64,000 nt of DNA, from NCBI GenBank assembly GCA_902492065.1, contig CABUKE010000002.1, positions 176,704 through 240,703 on the forward strand. Direction: 5' to 3'. Position numbers and translations under genes: made by a program. The notes beneath the pieces are model-generated. The model saw only the letters and a program-made list of their open reading frames with translations. It searched no databases and had not been told where the DNA came from. Below are positions 44,707 through 53,471 of the stretch, in pieces. Each line of letters opens with the position of its first letter. Position 1 is the first letter of the stretch. The stretch is from an uncultured Eubacteriales bacterium. GTDB taxonomy: Bacteria; Bacillota; Clostridia; UBA1381; UMGS1253.

Positions 44707-45912
44707 TTATCTATTTTTCAGCAAATCCGCACAATAGAGATACACGCCTGCACTCCACCCCATCATGGCAGGCATCTCGTACTCGTTTGTTACGTTAATG
44801 CTCCCTTCCACAACGTTGTACTTTTCCCAAAGATTCCCCGTTTTTTCAAACACACGGTCAACGAGCCGTACATACTTTTCCGCCAAACGCTTTGCGTCTT
44901 CAGTATACCCATAATTCATGAGTCCCTGAATGACGATATACTGAATCGGCGCCCATCCGTTCGGGTAGTCCCATTGGTAATTGCCCGGAACATCGTTTTT
45001 CTCGCAGGTCAATACGCCGTATTCCGCCTCAAGACGCGGCAGCGCATCTTTTGCAGCCTTTGCCTGCTCCTCTGTCGCGGCGCAAACAAGAAACGGATAA
45101 AACGACCCTGCGCTGAACACCTTGCTGTGCTGCTCTGTCACAAAATTATAGTCGTAATACAAATCGTCGTCAGTCACAAATATTTTTTTCATCAGTGTCC
45201 TGCGTACCGCGGCACGCTCGCTCCAGATATTCTCTTCCCTGTTTTTCAGCTCGGACGCAAAATATGACATATTTGATTCCAGTGCGTAAAGCAGGGCGTT
45301 CACATCGATCTGAACGTAGTTAAATGCGTCAAAGCCCCAACGCGGATTAATGTCCCAACCACTTTCACAATGCACGATGTGGTGTTTTGTAATCTGCTCC
45401 GGATCATCATAGGGCAACTTAGCCCCCACACGCTGGGCAAAACCGGGCACAAGCTCCTCCATAGATGCCTCATTGACTGTGCCGCCATACTGGTTCAGTC
45501 CAGTATCCGTCATACGCTTCTCCTGCCAGAAGTCATACTCCTTTTCCAGCGTCTTATACGCGGATTCCAGCCAGCTTTTATCCTGAAAATGGTCGTATAC
45601 GTCCCGTACCATCATAGACAGGTACGGCGGCTGTGAGCGCGTCAGATAGAACGTCCGATTGCCGTTTGGCATATAGCCGTACCGCTCGACCAGATACAGC
45701 ATGTCGTCCGTGTTGTTTTTTATCTGCTCCCACCGGCCGGAAATGGCAAGCCCCTTGTTTGTAAAATAGGTGTCCCAGTAATACATCTCCTGAAACATAC
45801 CGCCAATGCACGGTACAATGTACGGCTTGGGCAGACCAATTAATGTTCCATCATCCTGTTTGTTCTCCCGGATACATTTATCCCAGTTGTTTTTAATATA
45901 CGTTTCTACCAT
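44707..45912 (-). CDS. Trehalase-like glycoside hydrolase (GH37-type)
   Basis: 401 residues from the ATG at 45912, which has GAGGGAGTG 5 bases upstream; the frame extends to 46176 past its promoter. An (alpha/alpha)6 barrel. It carries versions of both trehalase signatures: GGMFQEMYYWDTYF (near residues 37-50; the usual Arg after GG is Met) and QWDYPNGWAP (near 307). It is shorter than classical trehalases (about 550) and has no signal peptide, so it would be cytosolic. It hydrolyses an alpha-linked disaccharide, possibly trehalose; the Met replacement makes the substrate uncertain. Divergent from the GH42 gene. Confidence 0.78.
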   Translation of the reverse strand: MVETYIKNNWDKCIRENKQDDGTLIGLPKPYIVPCIGGMFQEMYYWDTYFTNKGLAISGRWEQIKNNTDDMLYLVERYGYMPNGNRTFYLTRSQPPYLSMMVRDVYDHFQDKSWLESAYKTLEKEYDFWQEKRMTDTGLNQYGGTVNEASMEELVPGFAQRVGAKLPYDDPEQITKHHIVHCESGWDINPRWGFDAFNYVQIDVNALLYALESNMSYFASELKNREENIWSERAAVRRTLMKKIFVTDDDLYYDYNFVTEQHSKVFSAGSFYPFLVCAATEEQAKAAKDALPRLEAEYGVLTCEKNDVPGNYQWDYPNGWAPIQYIVIQGLMNYGYTEDAKRLAEKYVRLVDRVFEKTGNLWEKYNVVEGSINVTNEYEMPAMMGWSAGVYLYCADLLKNR

Positions 45913-45946
45913 AACAACACTCCCTCTCGATTCCGGTTTTATAGTT

Positions 45947-45975
45947 AGTATATCCTTTTCTCCTACGCCTGTCAA
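45947..45975 (-). promoter_or_regulatory. Sigma-A promoter for the GH37-like gene
   Basis: On the minus strand, TTGACA (45970-45975), 17 bases, TATACT (45947-45952), a near-consensus promoter 35 bases from the start codon. Confidence 0.8.
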
Positions 45976-46027
45976 TATTTTGGATATAATTGGTAAATAT
46001 TTTATTTGGTTACGTATTCGGAAAAGA

Positions 46028-46056
46028 TTGCAGAAACCCAAATTGTGTGGTAAAAT
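46028..46056 (+). promoter_or_regulatory. Sigma-A promoter for the GH42 gene
   Basis: TTGCAG (46028-46033), 17 bases, TAAAAT (46051-46056). It is 52 bases from the divergent promoter, so a regulator bound between would affect both genes. Confidence 0.65.
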
Positions 46057-46089
46057 TGACCTATCACATTGGAAAGGGTGTTTGATAAA

Positions 46090-48114
46090 ATGCGAAATGT
46101 AAGGCTCGGAAGCCAGCTCTATATCAACAAGTCTGACACACCGGAGCGTGTGTCCGGATGGGTGCGGCAGATGCACGAGGCTGGCCTGCGGATTATCCGC
46201 CTGTTTATGGTTTGGGATCAGCTTGAACCACGCGATGGCGAGTGGAATTTTTCCAATTATGACGCATGCTTTACAGCAGCGGAAAGCTATGGTATGACAG
46301 TAGTGCCGACGCTGATGTCGGTATCCCCTCCTGGATGGATGCGCTTAACTGGCGGTACACAGGATATCGGCAACATTGACGACGCGGCGTTTAAGGCGCG
46401 TACTTTTGAATATGTTCGCAAAATTGTGGAGCATTATCATACCTCGCCTGCGCTCGATTCATGGATTTTGTGGAACGAGCCGAGCCGGGAAATTGCGCTT
46501 AACGACTACAATATGGATGACTGGATTGCATTTTTAAAGCGGGAATATGATAATGACATCACCAAGTTGAACAAACGCCACTTTAAGCAATATGATTCCT
46601 TTGAGCAGATTAAAGAGAAGCAGGAAGGTGCGACAAATTCCCTCGGCTTTAAAGGCTATGCGGAAGCAATTGACTGGGACAACTATGTGGTATATAGCCT
46701 ATGTGAGAACCTGCGCCAAATCGCGGAGAAAATCCGCAAAATCGACCCGGTTCACGAACTGCATGTAAATCCGCACGACGTAGCAACGCCAAATTACTTT
46801 AAGGGGCAGTCCGTCTTTGCAGAGGCAAAGCTGGTCGACTTTGTCGGCTGCTCGGCCCACCCATCGTGGCACAGCGTCCGTTTTCCTGCCGACCGCATTG
46901 ACCAGTCGGTGGCCTACTATGCTGATCTGATGAAGAGCACAACTCGGCACGGGGAAGGCAAATTCTGGGTGTCTGAATTGCAGGGCGGTACGAATATTTT
47001 CTCCGGCAATACCTATATGTGTCCCTCGGGCGAGGATATCACGCATTGGCTGTGGGAGTCGCTCGGCTCCGGCGCGGAATCGGCAGTGTTCTGGTGCTTC
47101 AACTCCCGTTCGGACGGCTTTGAGGGCGGCGAATGGGGATTGCTCAACCAGTTGGAACAGCCGTCGGAACGCCTTGATGCGGCAAGCGAGGTCGCGCAGG
47201 TGGTACGGGACAATCAGGAGCTGTTTGACAGCGTAAAAGCTCCGAAAGAGGACGTTTATATCCTGTACTCCGACAATTCCATCCTGCTCGGCGCAACCGA
47301 GGGCAGAGGCAACGACCCGTTGTATCCGCGCAACCAGCACATTGGTATGGACGCGCTGATTGGTGCATATTTGATGTGTGCCGACCTCGGACTGGATTCG
47401 AAGTTTATTCACGAAAGTGAGATTGGGACGCTGAAAAAGGGAGATATTCTGCTGATGCCGAATACATACGCGCTGGAAACAGATGCTGTTGAAGCGGTGG
47501 AAGCATTCGTAAAGAGCGGCGGAATCGCCATTGCTGACGGCATGTGTGCAATGAAAGACCGTTACGGCGTCATGACGCCCGCACAGCTTCAGAAAATCGG
47601 TGCGGTATTTGGCGCGCAGGTGGAGGATATCAAAGCAATCGAAACGCCGGTCATCTCGCTTGGTGACGGTGTTGTGGATGGGTGGTTCCTTGCACTCGAA
47701 CTTTTACCCTCTACGGCAGATGTGCTCGGCGTGTTTGACAATGGCAAGTGCGCCGTGGCAAAAAATAGCTTCCATGAAGGAACAGCGTACCGCATAGGGA
47801 CAATGTTTTTCCAGCGTTATTTTACCAAACAGAGCGCAGAGGCGCGCAGACTTCTCGCTGAGCTTTTGCCGGTTCAAAAGGAAATTCGCCTGCTTAACCC
47901 CTCTCACCTGCTGCGGCTGCGGACACTCAAAGGCGATGGCAAGGCACTCATGATTCTCAAAAACCGGGATACTGCACAACGCGCCATTATCAAGCTTCCG
48001 CAGGAATATACACTCCGGTGTATTAACCAGGATTATACGCCTGTTCGGGACGGAGATGTGCTGGAGGTTGCAATAGAGAGTGGAGATGTGCTTGTGTTTG
48101 AAGTAGGAAAATAA
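46090..48114 (+). CDS. Glycoside hydrolase family 42 (beta-galactosidase type)
   Basis: 674 residues from the ATG at 46090 with AAAGGGTG 9 bases upstream. TIM-barrel GH42: the acid/base glutamate is in LWNEPS (near residue 130) and the nucleophile in WVSELQGG (near 296). A trimerisation domain (DVYILYSDNSILLGATEG, near 400) and a small beta domain follow. No signal peptide, so it acts on an imported galactoside or arabinoside. Divergent from the GH37-like gene with back-to-back promoters, suggesting shared control. No sugar transporter or regulator is next to it. A strong terminator follows. Confidence 0.88.
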   Translation: MRNVRLGSQLYINKSDTPERVSGWVRQMHEAGLRIIRLFMVWDQLEPRDGEWNFSNYDACFTAAESYGMTVVPTLMSVSPPGWMRLTGGTQDIGNIDDAAFKARTFEYVRKIVEHYHTSPALDSWILWNEPSREIALNDYNMDDWIAFLKREYDNDITKLNKRHFKQYDSFEQIKEKQEGATNSLGFKGYAEAIDWDNYVVYSLCENLRQIAEKIRKIDPVHELHVNPHDVATPNYFKGQSVFAEAKLVDFVGCSAHPSWHSVRFPADRIDQSVAYYADLMKSTTRHGEGKFWVSELQGGTNIFSGNTYMCPSGEDITHWLWESLGSGAESAVFWCFNSRSDGFEGGEWGLLNQLEQPSERLDAASEVAQVVRDNQELFDSVKAPKEDVYILYSDNSILLGATEGRGNDPLYPRNQHIGMDALIGAYLMCADLGLDSKFIHESEIGTLKKGDILLMPNTYALETDAVEAVEAFVKSGGIAIADGMCAMKDRYGVMTPAQLQKIGAVFGAQVEDIKAIETPVISLGDGVVDGWFLALELLPSTADVLGVFDNGKCAVAKNSFHEGTAYRIGTMFFQRYFTKQSAEARRLLAELLPVQKEIRLLNPSHLLRLRTLKGDGKALMILKNRDTAQRAIIKLPQEYTLRCINQDYTPVRDGDVLEVAIESGDVLVFEVGK

Positions 48115-48130
48115 TATAATAAAAGCAAGA

Positions 48131-48166
48131 AAAAAAGAGGAGGGCTACAAGCGCTCCTCTTTTTTT
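48131..48166. terminator. Terminator after the GH42 gene
   Basis: AAAAAAGAGGAG pairs with CTCCTCTTTTTT around an 11-base loop. A- and T-runs on both sides make it bidirectional. The stretch from 48167 to 48328 holds nothing else I recognise. Confidence 0.85.
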
Positions 48167-48328
48167 ATAATACTCTATTTTTGTAGATAATGCTGCGATG
48201 TAAACATACACTTGAGATATTTTTAAGCTACTGCTGTAAAGTGCAGGTTAATGGATTGCTATTTGCCGCGCAAGCAATAGCTTTTTCATTGTGAATACAT
48301 GGCTAGTAAAATGTGGATAATCAATAAC

Positions 48329-48372
48329 AAAAATCCGAACCCATCACTAATCGGTATGAGGTTCGGATTTTT
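48329..48372 (-). terminator. Terminator downstream of tRNA-Leu
   Basis: AAAAATCCGAAC pairs with GTTCGGATTTTT; on the minus strand the stem ends in a T-run. It lies 7 bases past the tRNA 3' end. Confidence 0.8.
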
Positions 48373-48378
48373 ATGCTT

Positions 48379-48462
48379 TGGTGCAGGTGACAGGACTTGA
48401 ACCTGCACGTCGAAGACACTAGATCCTAAGTCTAGCGCGTCTGCCAATTCCGCCACACCTGC
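48379..48462 (-). tRNA. tRNA-Leu (anticodon TAG)
   Basis: Acceptor stem GCAGGTG/CACCTGC, D arm with GGCAGAC, anticodon stem CTAGA/TCTAG with loop CTTAGGA (anticodon TAG, reads CUA), long variable arm, T arm GGTTCAAGTCC and an encoded CCA. 84 bases with CCA. Its 5' end is 4 bases after the stop of the membrane-protein gene upstream, so they are probably on one transcript. A terminator follows. Confidence 0.95.
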
Positions 48463-48466
48463 ATAT

Positions 48467-49222
48467 TTATTTAATTTTTTTCCCTGCATGCGCTACTTTC
48501 CGATAGGCCGCCACCGCGATAATACATGCGTATGTATTAGTAAAAAAGTATATACCTGCGGAAAGTAATCCTACAACAAGCGCCATAACCGGATTACTCG
48601 TAAACATATTTGTAAAAATATTGTTGAGCAATCCAAAGACAGATACGGTGATAACCTGCAGAGCAAACAGCCGAATACGGTTCCCTTTTGCCAGCTTAAC
48701 CGCTTGTCTTGCGTATTCGCTTGACTTCGGTTCAATCGCAATCATTGGAAGGAGGAAATAATAATACGCCATAACAACGGCGGATAAACCTGTATTAATG
48801 AGATATAAATACGGGATCTCTCTCCCCATCAAAATAATATTCGGAACCAAAATCCATAGGCTAATCAAAAGCATATATCCGACTGTAATCCAAAACTTGC
48901 CCCATGTTTTTTCATAAGCCCGCAAAAAATTGAGCGGATGTTTATTATAAACTACATATTGGTCATTTATCAGAATATATAAAGCAATTGTCACTTTGGT
49001 GCCAAATATCAAACTTGCAAGCAGTACAACAGGCCCCAAAACAAGGCCAAAAAGCAATAATATCGAATTATTATTATTCTGCCCTAGCGCAAGAACAAAC
49101 GTCATTATGGAAGTTAACGCCATAAAAAGGGACAAAACTGCCGCCGCAGGTGCCAATTTTCTAAAATGCTGTTTATAAAATTTTGCCCCATTGGTCAAAA
49201 TCTCCCAAACAGACAGCTTCAC
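48467..49222 (-). CDS. Polytopic membrane protein of unknown function
   Basis: 251 residues from a GTG at 49222 with AGGAGGT 7 bases upstream; an ATG at 49243 overlaps that site. About six hydrophobic segments after a basic N-terminus. The loop with AIEPKSSEYARQAVKLAKGNRIRLF (split, near residues 165-189) is typical of DUF975-like or GPDPase-membrane-domain-like proteins that are often near bacteriocin or stress genes, but the family is not certain. It has a near-consensus promoter, and tRNA-Leu follows within 5 bases. Confidence 0.75.
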   Translation of the reverse strand: MKLSVWEILTNGAKFYKQHFRKLAPAAAVLSLFMALTSIMTFVLALGQNNNNSILLLFGLVLGPVVLLASLIFGTKVTIALYILINDQYVVYNKHPLNFLRAYEKTWGKFWITVGYMLLISLWILVPNIILMGREIPYLYLINTGLSAVVMAYYYFLLPMIAIEPKSSEYARQAVKLAKGNRIRLFALQVITVSVFGLLNNIFTNMFTSNPVMALVVGLLSAGIYFFTNTYACIIAVAAYRKVAHAGKKIK

Positions 49223-49287
49223 CCGTTTTACCTCCTGCCCCATGCATATTCCCGCGCTGTATGGCTACCTTCTATGATAGCCTATTT

Positions 49288-49316
49288 ATTATAGTATACC
49301 TTTTCCATTTTGTCAA
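49288..49316 (-). promoter_or_regulatory. Sigma-A promoter for the membrane protein and tRNA-Leu
   Basis: On the minus strand, TTGACA (49311-49316), 17 bases, TATAAT (49288-49293): both hexamers are perfect. This is the strongest promoter in the window, and it suits a tRNA transcript. Confidence 0.85.
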
Positions 49317-49362
49317 CTCCAAAACCGCAAATATCCTCTACCCTTTTATCATATTCTCCCGT

Positions 49363-50712
49363 TCAGACGCGGATATGAAGCCAATTTCCCTTTCTTACCC
49401 GCAGCGTATAGGAAATAGCGCGCCACAAAAAGTCGGAGCCGCATCCAATTACAACAGCAAGATGGCCGTTTCCAGTCCAGATGGAAAGCAGCCAAACCAG
49501 GCATACGCGCATAAGCCAGAGCCCAACTACATTTGTCACGGCAATGTACTTTGCGTCGCCCGCGCCGCGCAAAATACCGGCCATTGCCTGCATGACGCCG
49601 ATTGGCAGTGCCATGAGCGCAAACATCCGGGCAAAAAAGATCCCCTCCGAAATAACCTCCGGGTCACTCGAATACATCCTGGAAAATACCGGCGCGGCAA
49701 AAAACATCAAAATACTGATACCAATAAATACCGTATATATGATAAAGTTTGCCGCTTTGACGTATTCCTTCGCTCCTTCCCAATCTTTTTTTCCGAGCGT
49801 TTGGCTAATCAAAGCCGTACATGCAACTCCCATTGCCGCAGACGGTGCGCAGATAATATTATTCAAGTTCGCACCAATCTGATACCCTGCCTGAAACACC
49901 GTTCCAAATCCAATCAAGAGGGACTGCAAAATAACAAATCCACCTTGGAATACAATCTGTTCCACCGCAGATGGTACACCGACGCGTGTTACACGACGAA
50001 TTGTTTCACCATGGAAGCCCAGCTCATAATGTTCCGGCAAAATCGGTTTCTTTTTGACAAATATGTATACAATAACAAAAACCGCGCTGACAACACGCGC
50101 ACTTGAGATTGCAATCCCTGCGCCAGCAATTCCCATCCGCGGAATCCCACACGCCGGTACGCCGAAAATCAGCAGGAAACTTAAAATAAGATTGACAACA
50201 TTGAGCACCGCAGTCGTATATAAGGGTGTCTTATTGTCCCCCACGCCGCGCAGGCTGGCGCCGATTACATTTGCAATCGCCGTCGCCGGCATACCAATCA
50301 TACAATAAAAGAAATACGTATGGATATTATCAATGACGGCCTGTTCTGCACCGCCAAAAAACAGAGTAACGATTGCGTTTTCAAACACAACAGTTAGAAC
50401 CAAAACAGCTACACTGACAATAATCGTCAGTTTGAGCGACTGCATAAATCCCCGTGCCGCGCCCTCCCGGTCGCCTTTGCCCCACATCCGCCCAATAACG
50501 ACGGTCGCACCCGCACCGAGCCCGACGTACGCACATTGCAGCCAGTTTACAAGCTGGTTGCTCATCGATGAAGCAGAGAGTTCCGCCTTGCCAAGCTGGC
50601 CGACAATCATGGTTGATAACACATTGACGACGACAAGCAAAAGCTGTTCCACAAAGCATGGCATCGCAATTTTCGTAAGCGGCCCAACCCGTGACGGGAT
50701 TGAAATTTTCAT
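49363..50712 (-). CDS. MATE family efflux transporter
   Basis: 449 residues, the usual MATE length, with twelve hydrophobic segments in two halves. It exports drugs or metabolites in exchange for Na+ or H+. The N-terminal half has QLGKAELSASSMSNQLVNW (near residues 40-58) and the VIGRMWGKGD loop; the second half has GYQIGANLNNIICAPSAAMG and the matching ISQTLGKKDWEGAK. The substrate is unknown. Its own promoter lies at 50769-50797; 141 bases separate it from the next gene. Confidence 0.92.
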   Translation of the reverse strand: MKISIPSRVGPLTKIAMPCFVEQLLLVVVNVLSTMIVGQLGKAELSASSMSNQLVNWLQCAYVGLGAGATVVIGRMWGKGDREGAARGFMQSLKLTIIVSVAVLVLTVVFENAIVTLFFGGAEQAVIDNIHTYFFYCMIGMPATAIANVIGASLRGVGDNKTPLYTTAVLNVVNLILSFLLIFGVPACGIPRMGIAGAGIAISSARVVSAVFVIVYIFVKKKPILPEHYELGFHGETIRRVTRVGVPSAVEQIVFQGGFVILQSLLIGFGTVFQAGYQIGANLNNIICAPSAAMGVACTALISQTLGKKDWEGAKEYVKAANFIIYTVFIGISILMFFAAPVFSRMYSSDPEVISEGIFFARMFALMALPIGVMQAMAGILRGAGDAKYIAVTNVVGLWLMRVCLVWLLSIWTGNGHLAVVIGCGSDFLWRAISYTLRVRKGNWLHIRV

Positions 50713-50768
50713 TTTGGAGTCACTCCAGATTCGTATTGCGAAAGCTCCCTTCCGCTAACATGTTGTTT

Positions 50769-50797
50769 AGTCTATCACAGAAAAAATCCTTTGTCAA
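50769..50797 (-). promoter_or_regulatory. Sigma-A promoter for the MATE gene
   Basis: On the minus strand, TTGACA (50792-50797), 17 bases, TAGACT (50769-50774), 57 bases upstream of the start codon. Confidence 0.72.
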
Positions 50798-50834
50798 CAA
50801 AAGGCAAGCTTAATTTTATTAGGTTTTATAAAAC

Positions 50835-50868
50835 AAATCCTGCCGAAAACCTTTCTCCGGCAGGATTT
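50835..50868 (-). terminator. Terminator after the isomerase gene
   Basis: AAATCCTGCCG pairs with CGGCAGGATTT around a 12-base loop; on the minus strand GTTTTATAAAA follows. It closes the ACT-YnbB-isomerase operon. Confidence 0.75.
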
Positions 50869-50875
50869 CACTATT

Positions 50876-51628
50876 TTAATTTTTTTGTAGCATCCAACCG
50901 AGGATTCCTTCCTCCGGCGTATTTTTCGGAAAATATTCTAACCCAATATAGCCGCTATATCCGGCCGCATCAATCGCGTCAAAGATTGTGCGGTAGGCGA
51001 GCTCTCCTCCCTGTAGCTCATGCCGTCCGGGAACACCCGCAGCGTGGAAATGGCCGATTTTGCCGATATTCTTCGTCACCGTGTCAATGATATTTCCCTC
51101 CATAATCTGCTGGTGGTACATATCATACAGGAGCTTTACGTTTGGGCTGTCCACTTCTTCAACCAGCGCAAAGCCCTCTGCGCTGCTGGACAAATAGTAA
51201 CCCGGATGATCTACATATGTATTGAGCGGTTCCACGACGAGCGTGATTCCAGCCGCCTCCAGAATGGATACAGCCGCACGCAGGCCGTCGAGCAGACTTT
51301 GATGCTGGAACTCTCTATCCGCCCCGGTGTCGTTCCCCGTCTGAGAAATCAGCGTCTTACAGCCAATCTTCTGCGCCATCGCTACCGACTCCCGCAGGCC
51401 GAGCAAATACTCTTCCCGCCGGGCAGGGTCGGTCAAACTTACCATCTTGGTACACATCGCCGCCGGAACAAGACCGGTAGACTTTATGGCACGACACAGC
51501 GCGTCCATATCCTTGTCCCACCAACCCCAAAACTCGAACGCTTCCACGCCGATACGCTTCAGCCTCAGAAGCGCTTCTTCCGGTGAAATCCCGCTCATTA
51601 CTGCATCAATGCAAACTGACAGCTTCAT
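50876..51628 (-). CDS. Sugar phosphate isomerase/epimerase (hydroxypyruvate isomerase-like TIM barrel)
   Basis: 250 residues with the xylose-isomerase-like TIM barrel (AP_endonuc_2). Conserved acidic and histidine ligands appear in VVEPLNTYVDHPGYYL (near residues 145-160; E and D/H), LLYDMYHQQIMEGN (near 180-193) and GHFHAAGVPGRHEL, with a final glutamate in YIGLEYFP (near 232). Close relatives are hydroxypyruvate isomerases or tagatose-type epimerases, so the substrate is a keto-sugar or keto-acid of unknown identity. GGGGAGG precedes the ATG. Third gene of the ACT-YnbB unit. Confidence 0.82.
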   Translation of the reverse strand: MKLSVCIDAVMSGISPEEALLRLKRIGVEAFEFWGWWDKDMDALCRAIKSTGLVPAAMCTKMVSLTDPARREEYLLGLRESVAMAQKIGCKTLISQTGNDTGADREFQHQSLLDGLRAAVSILEAAGITLVVEPLNTYVDHPGYYLSSSAEGFALVEEVDSPNVKLLYDMYHQQIMEGNIIDTVTKNIGKIGHFHAAGVPGRHELQGGELAYRTIFDAIDAAGYSGYIGLEYFPKNTPEEGILGWMLQKN

Positions 51629-51643
51629 ACCACGCCGCCTCCC

Positions 51644-52915
51644 CTACTTTTGTTTCATCGTGTCCAGAACCTTCTGCGCCGCCGTCATAATTCCAAGCTT
51701 AGCCGACTCATACGTCAGTCCACCCTGCATGTAGGCGATGTACGGCGGACGAATCGGCGCGTCCGCGCTGAGCTCAATTGACGCGCCCTGCATAAATGCG
51801 CCCGCCGCCATGATAACCTGGTCGGCATAGCCGGGCATATCCCACGGCTGCGGCTCCACAAACGAGTCGACCGGCGCGCCCTTTTGAATCCCCTGACAAA
51901 ATGCAATCACCAAATCCGCGTCGCCAAACTTCACTGATGTAATAATATCCCCGCGCGCGTCGTCCACGCCCGGGCAGACCGGAAAGCCCAGCCTGTCAAA
52001 CACCGCACTACACAGGCACGCGCTCTTTACCGCCTGTGCCACAATATGCGGCGCCATAAAAAACCCTTGCAACATGGGCTTGTTCTGTCCAAGCGATGCA
52101 CCGCACTCCTTCCCAAGTCCAACCGACGTAAGCCGGTAGGATGCAAGCTCGACATACCGCGCCTTGCCTGCAATATAGCCGCCCGTCTGTGCGAGTCCGC
52201 CGCCCGGGTTTTTAATGAGCGAGCCGACGAGGAGATCGCCGCGCGGCTCCTCCGTTTCTACAAACTCGCCGTAACAATTGTCGACAATGCAGACAATGTC
52301 TGCCCGAATACTATGTACAAAATCAATAACTTCGTTAAGCTGCGCCACAGAAAATGTATCGCGCCATGCATATCCCTTCGACCGCTGGAGCAGGACCGCT
52401 TTCACTGTGTCATCGATTGCCGTCCGGATTCCGTCAAAATCAATCGCTTTCCCGTCGAGCAAGTCCACCTGCCGGTACTGTACGCCAAAATCCCGGAGTG
52501 AGCCGTCGCCCCCCTCGCCGCGGATTCCCACAACTTCCTCAAGCGTGTCATATGGCTTGCCCGTCGCCGCAACAAGCGTATCGCCGGGACGAAGCACAGC
52601 AAACAGCGCAGTTGATATCGCGTGTGTACCAGAGATGATAGTATGGCGCACAAGCGCATCCTCACACCCAAATGCCTGCGCGTAGACGCGGTCAATCGCA
52701 TCGCGCCCCATATCGTTATAGCCGTACCCCGATGTCGTGACAAAATGTGCCTCGCCGATACGGTTGTCGGCAAATGCCTTCATTACTTTAGCCTGGTTGC
52801 GCCACGCAATTTCCTCTGCCTGTGCAAAACAGCCGGAGGCGGACACCTCCGCCTCCGACACAAGCCGCATCACTTCTTCTGATATTCTAAATTCTTTCTC
52901 TACATCAAATACCAT
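51644..52915 (-). CDS. Methionine gamma-lyase family / YnbB-type PLP enzyme
   Basis: 423 residues, a fold-type I PLP enzyme of the family annotated as aluminium resistance protein or YnbB. The phosphate-binding loop is ISGTHAISTALFAVLRPGD (near residues 93-111), the PLP aspartate is in DIVCIVDNCYGEFVE (near 208-222) and the Schiff-base lysine is probably in GGYIAGKARYVELASYR (near 246-262). Predicted carbon-sulfur lyase activity; the true substrate is not established. 16 bases before the isomerase gene and 27 bases after the ACT gene, so co-transcribed with both. Confidence 0.88.
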   Translation of the reverse strand: MVFDVEKEFRISEEVMRLVSEAEVSASGCFAQAEEIAWRNQAKVMKAFADNRIGEAHFVTTSGYGYNDMGRDAIDRVYAQAFGCEDALVRHTIISGTHAISTALFAVLRPGDTLVAATGKPYDTLEEVVGIRGEGGDGSLRDFGVQYRQVDLLDGKAIDFDGIRTAIDDTVKAVLLQRSKGYAWRDTFSVAQLNEVIDFVHSIRADIVCIVDNCYGEFVETEEPRGDLLVGSLIKNPGGGLAQTGGYIAGKARYVELASYRLTSVGLGKECGASLGQNKPMLQGFFMAPHIVAQAVKSACLCSAVFDRLGFPVCPGVDDARGDIITSVKFGDADLVIAFCQGIQKGAPVDSFVEPQPWDMPGYADQVIMAAGAFMQGASIELSADAPIRPPYIAYMQGGLTYESAKLGIMTAAQKVLDTMKQK

Positions 52916-52942
52916 TATCCTAAAAAACCTCGAATCATAAAA

Positions 52943-53377
52943 TTATAAACTGTATACCTCGTCGCTCGACAGGACACGTACCCCGTCACAGCCATTCAGT
53001 ACCGCAACCGCACGCTCCTGCTCCTCTACGCGCAGAATCACCAGTGCTTCGTTCGTCGTCTTACCCACGAAAGCATACATATACTCAATACTGATGTGCT
53101 CGCCATCCAATTTTTGCAGAGCAACGGCAAGACCGCCCGGCTCATCCGCCACGCCGATAGCAATCACTTCTGTCGCCTTGACCGCAAGCCCCTTTTCCTT
53201 CAGAATCGACTCCGCAGCATTCGGCTTGTTCACAATCAGGCGCAGAATCCCAAAGTCCGTCGTATCTGCAATCGAGAGCGCGCTGATGTCGATTTTATTG
53301 TCTGCCAAAGCCTTTGTAATCTCAGCAAGCCTGCCCTTTTTGTTTTCCACAAACACAGAAATCTGCTTTACATTCAT
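52943..53377 (-). CDS. ACT domain protein (tandem ACT)
   Basis: 144 residues with two ACT-like halves: QISVFVENKKGRLAEITKAL (residues 5-24) and AIGVADEPGGLAVALQKL (near 75-92). ACT pairs bind amino acids and control enzymes. Genes like this usually sit next to phenylacetate-CoA ligase and indolepyruvate oxidoreductase genes; here the nearest paaK is about 1.2 kb away with an SGNH hydrolase gene in between. AGGAGG precedes the ATG. It has its own promoter inside the 3' end of the hydrolase gene. Confidence 0.9.
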   Translation of the reverse strand: MNVKQISVFVENKKGRLAEITKALADNKIDISALSIADTTDFGILRLIVNKPNAAESILKEKGLAVKATEVIAIGVADEPGGLAVALQKLDGEHISIEYMYAFVGKTTNEALVILRVEEQERAVAVLNGCDGVRVLSSDEVYSL

Positions 53378-53441
53378 GTTTCCTGCCTCCTGTTCTCACT
53401 ATAAAAGAAATATTTTCTCCGAAAACTTTTATTCTACATCC

Positions 53442-53471
53442 ATTATACTATACCAACATAGGCAATGTAAA
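53442..53471 (-). promoter_or_regulatory. Promoter for the ACT-YnbB-isomerase operon
   Basis: On the minus strand, TTTACA (53466-53471), 18 bases, TATAAT (53442-53447). It overlaps the stop region of the SGNH hydrolase gene. Confidence 0.7.

Noticed and set aside
51644..52915. Aluminium resistance gene by name
   Set aside because: The name is historical. The sequence shows a PLP-dependent lyase-type enzyme, so the metal resistance claim is not supported.
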